DNA from: a virus
Strand: one strand, 5' to 3'
Virus record (IMG/VR): IMGVR_UViG_3300042924_004272
Span: 1-64,000 of that record
DNA: 64,000 nucleotides
Both the position numbers and the translations under genes were made by a program. The notes below the pieces were generated by a model that saw only the letters and a list, made by a program, of their open reading frames with translations, was not told the origin of the DNA and ran no database searches. Shown piece after piece: positions 1 to 10,156 of the stretch (the stretch's first letter is position 1; each line of letters begins with the position of its first letter).

Positions 1-21
1 TCTCCGGAGTGATGGCGACTT
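1..21. repeat. Terminal overlap, left copy
   Basis: Bases 1-21 match 63980-64000 at 20 of 21 positions. The mismatch is at base 20, a synonymous third codon position (Lys). The match keeps the reading frame of the giant gene, so it most likely marks the closure point of a circular or circularly permuted genome of about 63,979 bp. Confidence 0.75.
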
Positions 22-3000
22 TCCAATAGCTTTCCGCGGTCTTTGCGGTGAGACCCTGTGAATTCAAGTAACTATTCACATACTCTTTTGACGGGTCATC
101 CAACCATTTATCCATTGCTTCGGAAGCGGTTTTGCCGTTGTCAATTTCATTGACTGTCTGTTTAAGGTACTCAACAAAGTCTGGGACCAACATTTCATCG
201 ATGTCGGTGTTGGAACGATCCATCATGCTTTCAGCAAGTCTCTCAAGACTATTGCGTATTCTTAAATTATCTTTTGTCGATCTTTCTGGAAGATCTTCTT
301 TTTCAACCTTTCCTCCACCAAGTTTTTTAACATATTCACCGATGGCGTTTACCGCGGTCTTGTCGTAGAGGTTCTTCGTCCACTCTCCACCAATAGACAA
401 TCCATCACCCTTTAAAGATCCTTTTCTCTCACCCTTAATGATTTTTTCTGCAATTTCTTTGGGTAGAATTTCAGAAAGTTGCTTACCATTAAAGGTGGAA
501 TTTCCGGAAGACACTAGACCATTAGGATCAACCCTCATCCCAGCAATTGACTTACCATCTTTAATTATATCAATTGTTTTAACCTCTTTAGTTGCCCCGG
601 GGAATGAGTATGGCTCCCATTTGATCTCATCAACTTTCTTTGCCAAGTTGTAACGATCTGCTTGAGTCTCTCCACTTGTCCAACCAACCCACTTCTTTCC
701 ACGGGATATGGCATCTGCAAGTGCTCCCTTAAAGAGCCGAACGGTATACTTGTTTGGATCAGAGAATGGGGCTTCTTGTATTCTTGCTCCAAAAACTTTT
801 TTTAATGCCTCTTCAATTGCCCTTTCATTAGAAAAACCAGACGGTTCAAACCCAAATATCTTTCCATCTTGGTCATAGACAACCTTTATTTCACTGCCGT
901 TTCTTTTCTCAATTTTAACAGTCCAGTCACTAGTGTCAGGTAGTTTTTCGGTAGCATAACCACCAGAAGACCTTGCATCCTTGGCACGATCGTTTTGGAA
1001 CTCTTGGATAAAGATACCCTCAACCCCATCTGCATCCGGTCTGTCATCAAGACGCATGTGAGCAACATAGTTTGGAATATCGCTAAAATGACCAGAACGA
1101 TAAACTTGACCAGTCGAAAAATCCCCAGCAAGGGTTCTTGCCTCTTCGTTCCGCTTAACCTCTAAAGCATCTCGTTCAACCATTGCTGCGTCCCGTTCTT
1201 TTGGAGTAACGCTGCCGTCATAAACTATCTTTTGGGCTAGTTCATCTAGTAAAGGTTGATATTTATCAAATATTTCTTTTCTTTTTTGAACTTTATTTTG
1301 ATATGAGGCATCAGGCAAGGTGAGGATAATTTCCCTGTAGTTCTGTCCACCCGGTACAACTAGATCGGGACGATCATACTTTGGTTTTCCACCCATGGAT
1401 TCACTAGTTATTCCATCGAGATCGTACCGCATATTATATGGAAGTTCCCCATACTCTACTTCTTCATTGTTTTGATTTGTAAAAGTGAACTCCTCTAAAT
1501 AAGGGTCATACTCTGTTGTGAATCCATAATTTTTAGCAATTTGAGCAGTCCTTTTTTCTATATTACCTGCTTTACCACCAAGCATCACATCCTCAAATCT
1601 AACTGCACCCTCCTCTTGAAGGTATTGGTCAATCGCTGCTTTGGGGATGGATCCACCATATTGTGCCTCTAGTTGAGGCAGTGCATCCATGATACCAGAA
1701 AACCGGACTTCATCCTTCTTGATACCACCGGAATTGAGAATACCTATAATTTGAGCAGCGCTTGCCTTGTTTGGCATCTTGCCCATTAGGGTATTGCGGA
1801 GTTGGGAGTAGAATGGTTCAACCTCCGGATTCACACGGGGGATCTCCGCATTCGGCATGAAGTTCTCCTTGATCTTGCGGTAGTCGATGGGGAGTTTTTG
1901 AGCATTGGAGATGGCAAAGTCATTCACACGATCCATGCGCATTCCCATGATGACTCGATCAATGGAATCCTGTCCCCTGCGGGTCTTGCTAACCGACCTG
2001 TCGATGTTTGACCCCTTTGTGGACTCATCAAAGAGGTTGAAGATGTCGTTGATGCGATTCTTCTTGAGGAGTGCCATCTCCGGATCCACATCAAGACCCA
2101 CCTCACCCTTCTCACCCCTCTTGTGGTTCTCAAGGACATGAACGATGTCTTCCCAAAGTTTGGAAGTATCTCCACCCCACAGATTGAGTCGATTCCTACT
2201 GGGTTTTGCCCACTCGTTGATCTTGTCAAACATGCGACTCACCGAAATCGTGGTGGCAAGGAAGTTCCCGTCCTTGGTAATCCGGAATCCAAACGGCACG
2301 ACATCACGAATCTTGGGGGCTAGTGCCTTGTACTTACCAGCCTTCATTGCGGCCTGGTATTCGGCAATTATGCGAGTTCCATCCTTGCGGAGGGCAACCT
2401 CGTTGAATGCGGCAATCTTTCTCTTCAACTCCGTGGGAACGATTTCGTTTGGAAGTTCAAGGACTGCCTGTAGTTGTGATGGGCTTAATATCCCAACATA
2501 TTCATCGTCTCCAATGTGACGAACCCTGTTTGGAGACCCATCCTCAACGGCATTTGCGATAGCATCTCTAAGGACTTGACCGCGCTTCCTCGCTCTAGCT
2601 TGGATCTCACGGTTGGATAGAATCTTGGGGGTTCCGTCCGGGTTCCTAGCAATCCTTTGATCTACAGAAATTCTTGTGTTGTCCGGAAGGTTTGCGGCCG
2701 CAATCTCCGGAGCAATTTGCATCTGGTTGCCATTCTCATCCACTAGCATCCCACCCTCAATTCGGTATTGACCAACTAGAGAGTTGAGTGCTGCCGACTT
2801 GGGTACAACAATCTCATTAACGGTCTTTCCATCCTCATCCTTGATGGTAAGAACTTGCTCCTTCTGCCACAGATCAAGACCGCGGTATTTGTTTTGGAGG
2901 ATCCTGCTAGAGAGAAGTTCCGGAACGGAGATCGTAACTTCCGGACCCATTGCGGAGGTAACTTGGGACAAGGAACCATTGTAATCCCTTAATTTCCTCT

Positions 3001-5932
3001 GAAATTGACGAGTAAATGCAAGTGCCTCGGCGGAAATTGAACCACCCAAAACGCTTGAAATCCTCCCTTGGTCATCCAAGAACACTCCCTTTGCATTGAG
3101 TGCCTCTCGGAGTCTTCCAATCAAAGTGTTTTTATTGGAGGTTGCAACCCAATCAACAAACGCTTGACCTGGTGAATCGAGGTCTGCTCGGAGATTTGAG
3201 GTGTCGGAAGATAGTCCAGCAGCCTCGGATAGAATTTCCTCCTTGATGTAGTCCCTAAACTGCTCCTCTGTTGCGAATCCTGCCTTCCACTTATCCCCGC
3301 CGAGCAGGGAAGCATAGTAGTCTCCCATCCTATCGATTGTGGCATTGTCATAAATCCCCTTGGAGACTTCCGTGATGGTTCCATCCGGATTCATTATCTT
3401 TTTACCAAACAAATACTCCTCAAGCGGACCCATCATGCCCCTCACCTCCTTGAAGGTTCTCATCGCATGATTCACTTCATGAATAAGGGTGTTATGGAGG
3501 TTGTTACCAAGTTGACTCTTTACCAAGTCGGAGTTGATTACAACAGAAGGTGCTTTTACATTGGCAGGACGAAGGTGTTGGGGACTATCGGAATATGTTC
3601 CCTCCGACATGGCAAAACCACGCTGCCCCATCGCTTGCTGATAGAATGAGTTGAATTGGTTTACCGTCTCCTGTGCTTGGTTCAACCTCTGTTGATCTTG
3701 GTCACTTAAATTGGATGCCCCAGCAAGGGATTGGAGGGCATATTCAGCATTTGTAAGTGTGGAACCCCACTTGTCACGTAGGTGTTGGAGCATCTCAACC
3801 GGAGACAACAACTTTATTTCGATGTTGTTGAGTCCTGCCGCTTCCCCGGTAGTCTTTGCCTGCTCAAAGGCATCGGCTAGAGTTAGATCAATTCTGCGTT
3901 GGTACTCCCTCATCGCCTCTGGGGACATCTTTGAAACAAAGTCACGGTCTCCCTTCACCTTGTTGATTTCGGCATTGATCCCGGCAACAACATCATCTTC
4001 ACCCCTGTTTTTTGCTAGATCCGCTTGGATCTCTAGGTTCTGGATGTGACCATCAAAAGCCCCAATAACAGAGTTAAGATTACCAAACTCGTTGGCCCTG
4101 CTAATGATGTCCGGAGAAGCAGTTTTGCGGAACCTCTCAATGTCGGCATCCTCATCCGCGCGGCGTGATGCCATGTCGTCCGCCAAAAATGCATCAATCT
4201 TTCCCTTTAGGGAAACCCTTGGATCAATTGCGGTGATTGCCTTCTCACCAAGTCTAGCACTACCAATTGCTCCAACCATTGCTCCGGTTCCTGCAACCTG
4301 TCCAAGCGTTTCGGCATTCTCAATGTCTGGCAAACCAAGTGCTGTTCCAATGGCAACACCACTTGTTCCGTGGCGGGCAACAGATTCAAGTTGCCTAAAG
4401 ACCCAATCCGCTGTTCTAGCGGCATTCCTGCGCCTTGAAGTAAAGGCTGGCTTGAGGGGGCCTTTCTCAATGCCCTCCGCGGCGGCCTTTTCCGCTGCTC
4501 TTTGTGCCGCTGCTTGTGCCTTTTCGGTGCCAGGACCAAAGACAGTGCGCATGAAGTCACCGGATCGTGGATCCTGCCCAGCCCTCTCAATGATTCCAGT
4601 CCTGGAACGGAGTCCGGTTTCGTCGATCTGACGACCGATGTCTCGAGCAACCCTTCCAACCCCCTCAAGGATCATTCCTGGGCGCCGAGTCGCGGCAACG
4701 ACAGGTTCCGCAAGTTTCGTGATGAAACTATCCTCTGACCCCACCAAGAAATCGCTAAGTTTCCTTGCTGCCTTTTGAGTTACTTCCCCGGTTCCACGAA
4801 CCACGGCACCAAGACCCTCAATTGGGTTGAGACCAGCGATGGTTGGTTTGGTGAGTCCTTTGAGTCCGAGTTCAATTGACTTGTCGAAAACCTTTGAGGA
4901 TGCACCGGCAAGCGGACCGGCAAGCATGAAGGTTGGGTCTAATGGACTTAATAGATTTCCAATTAGAGCAACATTTTCGCTAGGGATGATTGATTTTTCT
5001 TTTAATTGTTGGGCTAGATCCCTTGAGAATTGTTGCCCAGGAACTCCCAACAATTCACCTAGTTTCTCGCCAGCGGTTGTTTCCGCAAGATTTGCAAGAG
5101 CAGCGGAAGTTCTTTCCGGAAACTGCTTGTAGTCTTCTTGCTCCATCTGACGCATTTGCTCACGAGCAATAGATTGCTGGAATGACTCTTCTTTTGTTTG
5201 CGGTTTTAGGTCTGTTACACCAACACCAGCAAGTCTTTCCGAAACCAACTTGCTTGCTAGACCAGTAAGACCTCCTGCCTTGAGGGTCTCAAAAGCAAAC
5301 TTTCCAGTAGGGGTCTCTTGAAGGATGTCTGTTGGGGCCGTCCCAAACATTGAACCCCTAACTGCTGCATTGATTACTTCCTCACCGGCTTGTATTGCTC
5401 CAGAAGCAGCAGACCTAGCCTCAAAGATCCCTTTCTTTGTTGCTTCCTCAAAATCCTTTTGCCTTTGTTCCGGTGTCTTTCCAGAGATGTAATTGACAGC
5501 AACATCCGGAAGGGAAAAGTCTAGATACTTTAGTGCTGCTTGCTTTTCTAGTTCCTTCCCAGCACTCGCAAGTTCCTTTGCTCCCTCAAAAACCTTTGTA
5601 CCCATTTCACCAAGACTAGAAACAAACCCTTTAGCGACTGCACCGGCTTGCTCAAGCATTGGACGAGAACGATCTGCCTCAAAAATAGTCTTTTCCTGCT
5701 CCATTGAGAGGGGTTGACCGCCAGCCTTTCTCCTTTTTAAAGACTCCGGATCGGTGTCGTACTTGCTCTCAAGTTCGTTGAGGAAAGACTTGGGTTGCTC
5801 CACGGGAGCATTCTTGTACTTGCTTTCTAACTCCCCAAGGAATCCTGTAGTTGGTTCACTTGGTTTTACCGCATCTTCCTCCTTTGGAGTTTCTTGAGAA
5901 TGCTTCTTTTCAAGTTCGTCAAGGAAGCCCAT
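1..5932 (-). CDS. Giant polyvalent virion protein, N-terminal part (runs off left edge)
   Basis: The frame is open from the ATG at 5932 to base 1 (about 1,977 codons) and has no stop in the window. It probably continues in the frame ending at 56958. Three copies of a short motif, [GS]FLxELExK[YH], lie at residues 2-10, 30-39 and 49-58. A Gly/Ala-rich hydrophobic stretch lies near residue 545. A zincin-type metal-binding motif HEVNH is at residues 818-822 (3467-3481). An N-F-M-P motif at residue 1358 (1853-1864) is the first of ten such motifs. The remainder is mixed alpha-helical sequence I cannot assign. The gene follows internal virion protein genes with a 3-base gap. Large multidomain proteins at this place in phages are usually carried in the virion and act in the host cell early. 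That role is inferred; the metalloprotease motif is seen directly. Confidence 0.85.
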   Translation of the reverse strand, partial: MGFLDELEKKHSQETPKEEDAVKPSEPTTGFLGELESKYKNAPVEQPKSFLNELESKYDTDPESLKRRKAGGQPLSMEQEKTIFEADRSRPMLEQAGAVAKGFVSSLGEMGTKVFEGAKELASAGKELEKQAALKYLDFSLPDVAVNYISGKTPEQRQKDFEEATKKGIFEARSAASGAIQAGEEVINAAVRGSMFGTAPTDILQETPTGKFAFETLKAGGLTGLASKLVSERLAGVGVTDLKPQTKEESFQQSIAREQMRQMEQEDYKQFPERTSAALANLAETTAGEKLGELLGVPGQQFSRDLAQQLKEKSIIPSENVALIGNLLSPLDPTFMLAGPLAGASSKVFDKSIELGLKGLTKPTIAGLNPIEGLGAVVRGTGEVTQKAARKLSDFLVGSEDSFITKLAEPVVAATRRPGMILEGVGRVARDIGRQIDETGLRSRTGIIERAGQDPRSGDFMRTVFGPGTEKAQAAAQRAAEKAAAEGIEKGPLKPAFTSRRRNAARTADWVFRQLESVARHGTSGVAIGTALGLPDIENAETLGQVAGTGAMVGAIGSARLGEKAITAIDPRVSLKGKIDAFLADDMASRRADEDADIERFRKTASPDIISRANEFGNLNSVIGAFDGHIQNLEIQADLAKNRGEDDVVAGINAEINKVKGDRDFVSKMSPEAMREYQRRIDLTLADAFEQAKTTGEAAGLNNIEIKLLSPVEMLQHLRDKWGSTLTNAEYALQSLAGASNLSDQDQQRLNQAQETVNQFNSFYQQAMGQRGFAMSEGTYSDSPQHLRPANVKAPSVVINSDLVKSQLGNNLHNTLIHEVNHAMRTFKEVRGMMGPLEEYLFGKKIMNPDGTITEVSKGIYDNATIDRMGDYYASLLGGDKWKAGFATEEQFRDYIKEEILSEAAGLSSDTSNLRADLDSPGQAFVDWVATSNKNTLIGRLREALNAKGVFLDDQGRISSVLGGSISAEALAFTRQFQRKLRDYNGSLSQVTSAMGPEVTISVPELLSSRILQNKYRGLDLWQKEQVLTIKDEDGKTVNEIVVPKSAALNSLVGQYRIEGGMLVDENGNQMQIAPEIAAANLPDNTRISVDQRIARNPDGTPKILSNREIQARARKRGQVLRDAIANAVEDGSPNRVRHIGDDEYVGILSPSQLQAVLELPNEIVPTELKRKIAAFNEVALRKDGTRIIAEYQAAMKAGKYKALAPKIRDVVPFGFRITKDGNFLATTISVSRMFDKINEWAKPSRNRLNLWGGDTSKLWEDIVHVLENHKRGEKGEVGLDVDPEMALLKKNRINDIFNLFDESTKGSNIDRSVSKTRRGQDSIDRVIMGMRMDRVNDFAISNAQKLPIDYRKIKENFMPNAEIPRVNPEVEPFYSQLRNTLMGKMPNKASAAQIIGILNSGGIKKDEVRFSGIMDALPQLEAQYGGSIPKAAIDQYLQEEGAVRFEDVMLGGKAGNIEKRTAQIAKNYGFTTEYDPYLEEFTFTNQNNEEVEYGELPYNMRYDLDGITSESMGGKPKYDRPDLVVPGGQNYREIILTLPDASYQNKVQKRKEIFDKYQPLLDELAQKIVYDGSVTPKERDAAMVERDALEVKRNEEARTLAGDFSTGQVYRSGHFSDIPNYVAHMRLDDRPDADGVEGIFIQEFQNDRAKDARSSGGYATEKLPDTSDWTVKIEKRNGSEIKVVYDQDGKIFGFEPSGFSNERAIEEALKKVFGARIQEAPFSDPNKYTVRLFKGALADAISRGKKWVGWTSGETQADRYNLAKKVDEIKWEPYSFPGATKEVKTIDIIKDGKSIAGMRVDPNGLVSSGNSTFNGKQLSEILPKEIAEKIIKGERKGSLKGDGLSIGGEWTKNLYDKTAVNAIGEYVKKLGGGKVEKEDLPERSTKDNLRIRNSLERLAESMMDRSNTDIDEMLVPDFVEYLKQTVNEIDNGKTASEAMDKWLDDPSKEYVNSYLNSQGLTAKTAESYWKVAITPE

Positions 5933-5935
5933 AGG

Positions 5936-7546
5936 TTATTTCTTATTTTGTAGGAGGTATAGTTCTTCGGCCCGCTTTTTCTTTGCAATAACGTCCGGAG
6001 AGTTTTTATCTTTAGCTGAATCAATATCCCTAATCAAGGAATCTAATTCATTTTTTTCTTTATTTTGTGTTTCTTGGAAACCACCAACATTGTACCCGGC
6101 TTTTTCCCAAATCCCCAAGTTTGCTTTTTTGGTGCCTTTTAATTTTGTTCTAAGGTCTTGCATGATTTGTTTTGCAACAGCGGGGTCTGTCCTCATGTTT
6201 GGGATCAATTTTTTATATCTCTCAACATCCTTGTCGGTTAGCACGCCAACTTCTCCAAAGACACCCCTTGCAAGTCCCGGTACAAGGCTATTCACCATGT
6301 TCTCGACGGATTGGGCAACGACATCATATGGATTCATTCCCCTAGCGTATCCAACAACGGGACCGGTAGATGATCCAACACTCTTTAATTTTTCTTCAAT
6401 GCTATCAAGAGTAGTATTAGCCCCCTCAATGTTGGTGAGTATTTTTAATTGATCTTGAAGTAGTGGGGCGGATGCTTTCCCTTCTTTTTCAGGCCCAAAA
6501 GTATAACTTGCTTCTCCTTTTGCATTTACGGAAACGCCAGTGGGTTTAAAGTCTTGTGGAATTTGAAGATTTGCAAGACTTCCTGTTGCTTCTTTTTTTG
6601 TTTCAGAAACATACGACCCCGGTATGAGTTTCTTTGCGGCCCTGTCGTAGTATGAATATCCTATGACGTTTCCAGAGGGATCGGTAACTGGGAATGAAAC
6701 AATCGGACTAGATGCCCTTGGTGTGGCAGCAGGTTTTGCTTCTCTATACGTTCCGTATGTTGGGAAGGATGCCGTTTGAAGTTCTGCCTTTGGGTAGAGT
6801 TCCCTAGTGTCTAGAGTCTCAACTTCGGAAAGTGTCCTTGGAACTCCACCTTGGAGTGAGTATGGAAGAGACGGGGTCGGCGCTGTCGGTGGCAATCCTT
6901 CCACGGAGGCAGTTTTATACTGATCCGGAAGCAAGGACAGATCTCTTAAAGCAGCGAATCGTTGATCCTCTTGGGTTGGTGTAGCACCTAGCGGCATGCC
7001 ATCAAACGAGACTCCACCACTCTCTGGTGGGGGTGTCATTATATCCAATTGTTGTGGTTGGAAAAAAATAGGTTTCTCTTGCCCTTCAATCCCGTCTGTA
7101 ACTGCTTCAACACGATCACTAGTCTCCTTTGGCATCCATTCACTATAATCAGCGCCGCCACCTGCCTGTTGTTTTTGCCTAGCAAGATCGAGGTGACCTT
7201 GGGATACCCCAATTTGTGCTGCCTGCATTGCTAGAGACTGTTGATGACGCAGCTCAGCACTTGCTTCCTTCCTTGCAGCACTCTCTTCGGATGCCGCCAT
7301 CTTTGCTTTCTCTAGAGCATACTTTCTCAACTCTTTCTTCTCGTCTTGGGCAGATTTGTAGGCAACTTCAATGCCTTTGCCAATTGTTGAAAGAACGTCA
7401 CCAATGCTTCCGGTTGGTTGTATATTCGCAGGTTTCCATGCAACACCACGAAAGTCTGGTGCGTATGGAGCAAGGTTGGCCAGAGAAGGAACAACAACTT
7501 GTTCCTGGGGTGCCGCTAATCCAAAACCGGAAGTATCAAATGCCAT
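5936..7546 (-). CDS. Putative internal virion protein, 536 aa
   Basis: Not recognised by sequence. Residues about 50-125 are charged and Ala/Gln/Lys-rich, with a likely long helix or coiled coil. A Pro/Ser/Thr-rich disordered middle follows (about 160-290), then a more globular C-terminal half with a Lys-rich helical end. It lies between small Ala/Gln-rich virion-like proteins and the giant polyvalent protein, 3 bases before the latter's start. Internal core or ejection proteins of podoviruses sit in this position, so I infer a role in the ejectosome or in carrying the giant protein. No catalytic motif is visible. Confidence 0.6.
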   Translation of the reverse strand: MAFDTSGFGLAAPQEQVVVPSLANLAPYAPDFRGVAWKPANIQPTGSIGDVLSTIGKGIEVAYKSAQDEKKELRKYALEKAKMAASEESAARKEASAELRHQQSLAMQAAQIGVSQGHLDLARQKQQAGGGADYSEWMPKETSDRVEAVTDGIEGQEKPIFFQPQQLDIMTPPPESGGVSFDGMPLGATPTQEDQRFAALRDLSLLPDQYKTASVEGLPPTAPTPSLPYSLQGGVPRTLSEVETLDTRELYPKAELQTASFPTYGTYREAKPAATPRASSPIVSFPVTDPSGNVIGYSYYDRAAKKLIPGSYVSETKKEATGSLANLQIPQDFKPTGVSVNAKGEASYTFGPEKEGKASAPLLQDQLKILTNIEGANTTLDSIEEKLKSVGSSTGPVVGYARGMNPYDVVAQSVENMVNSLVPGLARGVFGEVGVLTDKDVERYKKLIPNMRTDPAVAKQIMQDLRTKLKGTKKANLGIWEKAGYNVGGFQETQNKEKNELDSLIRDIDSAKDKNSPDVIAKKKRAEELYLLQNKK

Positions 7547-7558
7547 TTTCGGAAGGGA

Positions 7559-8062
7559 TTAGGATCCCCCGAAAGTGATCCCCGCCATTGAAGGCATGGT
7601 GAATTGATTCGCTAGTGAGCCAGTCTGGTTGATTGGATTCATTTGCCCCGCTGTTGTATCGGCAGGATTCATTGCGGCACCAGCCCCGGGGTTATTTGCC
7701 GCGGTATTGGGAAGGGCACTAGAAGATGCCCCAAGGTTGGAAAGAGCCTGTTGCTTTGCGTTGGCAAGGTTGAAACCACCACCAGTTGCGGCATTTCCCG
7801 CGCCTTGAGCTGCCGTCGATGCTGCGGAAGTAGCAGCGGCATCACGAACCTGTTGGAGTTGGTTTTGCTGACCCATGTATTGACCGATTGCTTGCGAGGA
7901 GGCATTTTCCATCTGTTGATTCGCTTGCTTCTGTGCAGCAATAGCAGCACGACGCTGGGCGGCACGAGCCTCGGCAGCAGCGGCTGCTTGTTGGCGTTGC
8001 ATTTCAGCAATTATCATTGCTGAGTTGTCTTGTTGGTATCCGCCTCCTCCTGATCCACCCAT
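7559..8062 (-). CDS. Ala/Gln/Gly-rich small virion-like protein, 167 aa
   Basis: Low-complexity protein. It has an N-terminal GGSGGGG tract, a long Ala/Gln/Arg-rich helix (residues about 15-60), then Ala/Asn/Gly-rich sequence with several NPxx segments near the C-terminus. It resembles the small helical internal virion proteins encoded next to tail genes in podoviruses. That likeness rests on composition and position only. Gene-free bases 8063-8143 separate it from the next upstream gene, and only a weak promoter-like sequence is visible there. Confidence 0.6.
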   Translation of the reverse strand: MGGSGGGGYQQDNSAMIIAEMQRQQAAAAAEARAAQRRAAIAAQKQANQQMENASSQAIGQYMGQQNQLQQVRDAAATSAASTAAQGAGNAATGGGFNLANAKQQALSNLGASSSALPNTAANNPGAGAAMNPADTTAGQMNPINQTGSLANQFTMPSMAGITFGGS

Positions 8063-8143
8063 GGTATTTAATTGGTTAGGGGTTAGTTGTTAAAGTTGTG
8101 ACAATTTGTAGGACAAATAATGGAATACATCAACATATAAATT

Positions 8144-8980
8144 TTAAGAAAAGTATCCAGTCGCCCCACCAGCAAGTCCACCAATTGCTGTCCCCCAACC
8201 CGGGGCAACCATTGTTCCCATGGCGGCACCACTAGCAGCTCCGGAAGCGGCATTACCCCATTGGTTTTTTGATGCTACTTGACCTAGTGAAAGTCGGTTT
8301 GCTTGATCCGTTTGAAGTGCTTGACCAAGGTTGCTGTAGAGTGAGTTTTGACCTTGCTCAAGACTCTGTTGAAGTCCACCGGCCCCACTCAAAATGTTCT
8401 GCATAAAGGCATTTGATATGTCAGCAGCACGAGCATTCTCTTGTCCTGGTAGAGACGCTACGGCCCCTGGGTCAAGTCCTACCTTGGGTCCAGGGTTGGC
8501 AGCACTCCAATTTTGACCAACTCCAGCAAGTTTCTGTTGGAGTTCAAGCCCCTGCAAGGTGTTGGCATCGAACAAACCACTTCCGTAGATGGTACTACGA
8601 GGATCGAACCCTGTTCCATACATTCCGGGGAGGGTTCTTTGTGTGAACATCTGATTGGCAAGTGCTCTCTGTCCCTCCGGACTTACCATTTGCGCCACCC
8701 TCTTGCGGGTATCTTCGGCAATTTGGAAGCCCTCCGGATCCAATGCCTTCTGCATGGCCTGCTGGTTTCTAAAATTGAGTTCCGCGGTATCCTTGGCAAT
8801 GTTGTATGCCCCCCTTTGGCCCCAAACATCAGTAGTTGCTACTGCTGGTTTGAGTTGGGACATGTACTTGAGCAAATCTGCTCTGTTCCTCATGTTTTCA
8901 GCCTGAGTCGCACTCTGTGCTGAAAGCATTGCATACATTGGCTCGCTACTAGGAGCTTGAACTTGTGGTGATCCGCCCAT
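8144..8980 (-). CDS. Putative internal virion protein with C-terminal glycine-zipper segment, 278 aa
   Basis: The first 240 residues are Gln/Asn/Ala-rich and helical. The last 40 form a small-residue hydrophobic stretch (AASGAASGAAMGTMV and AIGGLAGGATGYF) typical of glycine-zipper membrane-inserting segments. Phage DNA-ejection proteins often end this way and may insert into the host membrane. Location between tail genes and the other internal-protein genes fits that inference. The N-terminal MGGSP resembles the MGG start of the next protein. Confidence 0.6.
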   Translation of the reverse strand: MGGSPQVQAPSSEPMYAMLSAQSATQAENMRNRADLLKYMSQLKPAVATTDVWGQRGAYNIAKDTAELNFRNQQAMQKALDPEGFQIAEDTRKRVAQMVSPEGQRALANQMFTQRTLPGMYGTGFDPRSTIYGSGLFDANTLQGLELQQKLAGVGQNWSAANPGPKVGLDPGAVASLPGQENARAADISNAFMQNILSGAGGLQQSLEQGQNSLYSNLGQALQTDQANRLSLGQVASKNQWGNAASGAASGAAMGTMVAPGWGTAIGGLAGGATGYFS

Positions 8981-8982
8981 GA

Positions 8983-9369
8983 TTATGCAGGGATGTAGAG
9001 CTCACGCTCAATGCGTTTGAGTCCGAGTTTTTCCATGATGGATTGAGGGAAATTAGCACGACCGGAACACTCTGGTGTGGGAACACCAACATATCCGGAA
9101 TTGCCAGAAAACTGCAAATGCGCGCGCCAATCGGACAAGACTTGGATCACATCACTTGCCTTGGTTAGTGCTGGATGAAACGCAGGATACATGGTTGGAA
9201 TGAAAACGTGGTCTGAATAACCAAAACATATATCATTTCTATAGAATGCGTAAACATTTATTTGTGGATGTGCGACAATTTCATGATCAAATGATTTCGC
9301 AAATAATTGTAGTTTTTGAAACTCCTCGGTTCCATAGGGAACTAGTTTGTAGGTTATCTTTGGTCTCAT
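8983..9369 (-). CDS. Conserved-looking protein of unknown function, 128 aa
   Basis: Compact globular protein with mixed alpha/beta composition, many aromatic residues and no signal peptide or membrane segment. It has no clear catalytic motif. Acetyltransferase-like small proteins occur at this place in some podoviruses, but I see no acetyl-CoA motif and make no such call. It is 2 bases upstream of the 278-aa virion protein and 3 bases downstream of the glycine-linker protein, so it belongs to the same operon. Confidence 0.6.
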   Translation of the reverse strand: MRPKITYKLVPYGTEEFQKLQLFAKSFDHEIVAHPQINVYAFYRNDICFGYSDHVFIPTMYPAFHPALTKASDVIQVLSDWRAHLQFSGNSGYVGVPTPECSGRANFPQSIMEKLGLKRIERELYIPA

Positions 9370-9372
9370 AAA

Positions 9373-10152
9373 TTAGAAAATTGTGATGCTTCCTGTAGCG
9401 GGATATGTATCAAGACCACAAGTAGCATCTCCAGATATGCTAAAAGTTGCTGGCAACGAAATGGGCAAGGATGTCGTGTTGGCCGTTAAATAAACATCAC
9501 ACCCACCATCAAGAAATGCGACACCTATTTCAAGATTGCATGCTCCAACTCCACCAATTCTAGTGAGGTCTAAAGTTATAATGGGATCGGGGAAGGAACC
9601 ACCTTGTGCAGAACAATCCCCAAGGTCAAATGGTATTACAATTCCATCTGAATAACTACCACCACTCCAAGTTGCGGAAAATGATGCGTTAATTTGAGTC
9701 GCAGAACTTTCTAAATTTAGAATTTGCTTTATTGTTCCACAACCAGAACAAGCAATTGGGGGTATTGGTGGGGTGTTAAATGTGGTGATAACTACATCTC
9801 CAACGCCGGTGCCACTACTTCCATTGTCCCATCCACTTCCACCTCCAGATCCACCCCCACCACCTCCAGATCCACCACCACCACCTCCAGATCCACCCCC
9901 ACCACCTCCGGATCCATTTCCGCTTCCTCTACCCCCTCCGCCAATGCTACGACCGTTGTTAAATGCAGCATTTGCAATTATCTCTCCCCTCAAGATCGAG
10001 TCTCCACACACCACACATTCCAAACATCCACTAGCGGGACTACTTAATGGAACAGAAGAATATAGAGGCAAAACACCATCATTACCAAATGGACTAACGA
10101 ACTTGTTTGGGAAGTTCGTTATCGTTTGCGTTGCGTTCTGGATGGTAGGCAT
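9373..10152 (-). CDS. Virion protein with hexaglycine-serine linker, 259 aa
   Basis: Two regions are joined by a flexible spacer of repeated Gly6-Ser units (plus-strand CCACCACCTCCAGAT-type repeats at about 9838-9935). The N-terminal part contains CLECVVCGDS and the C-terminal part CSGCG, giving several CxxC pairs. The C-terminal half is Thr/Ser/Asp-rich beta-type sequence like fibre or decoration domains. It lies directly after the tail nozzle-like protein. A tail-tip or fibre-associated role is inferred from position. Confidence 0.65.
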   Translation of the reverse strand: MPTIQNATQTITNFPNKFVSPFGNDGVLPLYSSVPLSSPASGCLECVVCGDSILRGEIIANAAFNNGRSIGGGGRGSGNGSGGGGGGSGGGGGGSGGGGGGSGGGSGWDNGSSGTGVGDVVITTFNTPPIPPIACSGCGTIKQILNLESSATQINASFSATWSGGSYSDGIVIPFDLGDCSAQGGSFPDPIITLDLTRIGGVGACNLEIGVAFLDGGCDVYLTANTTSLPISLPATFSISGDATCGLDTYPATGSITIF

Positions 10153-10156
10153 AGTG

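Noticed and set aside
132-5717. Many plus-strand open frames over the giant gene (for example 3711-4049 and 4092-4631)
   Set aside because: They lie opposite the long open minus-strand frame, have odd Cys/Ser/Arg composition, and no motif. They are shadows of the giant gene.
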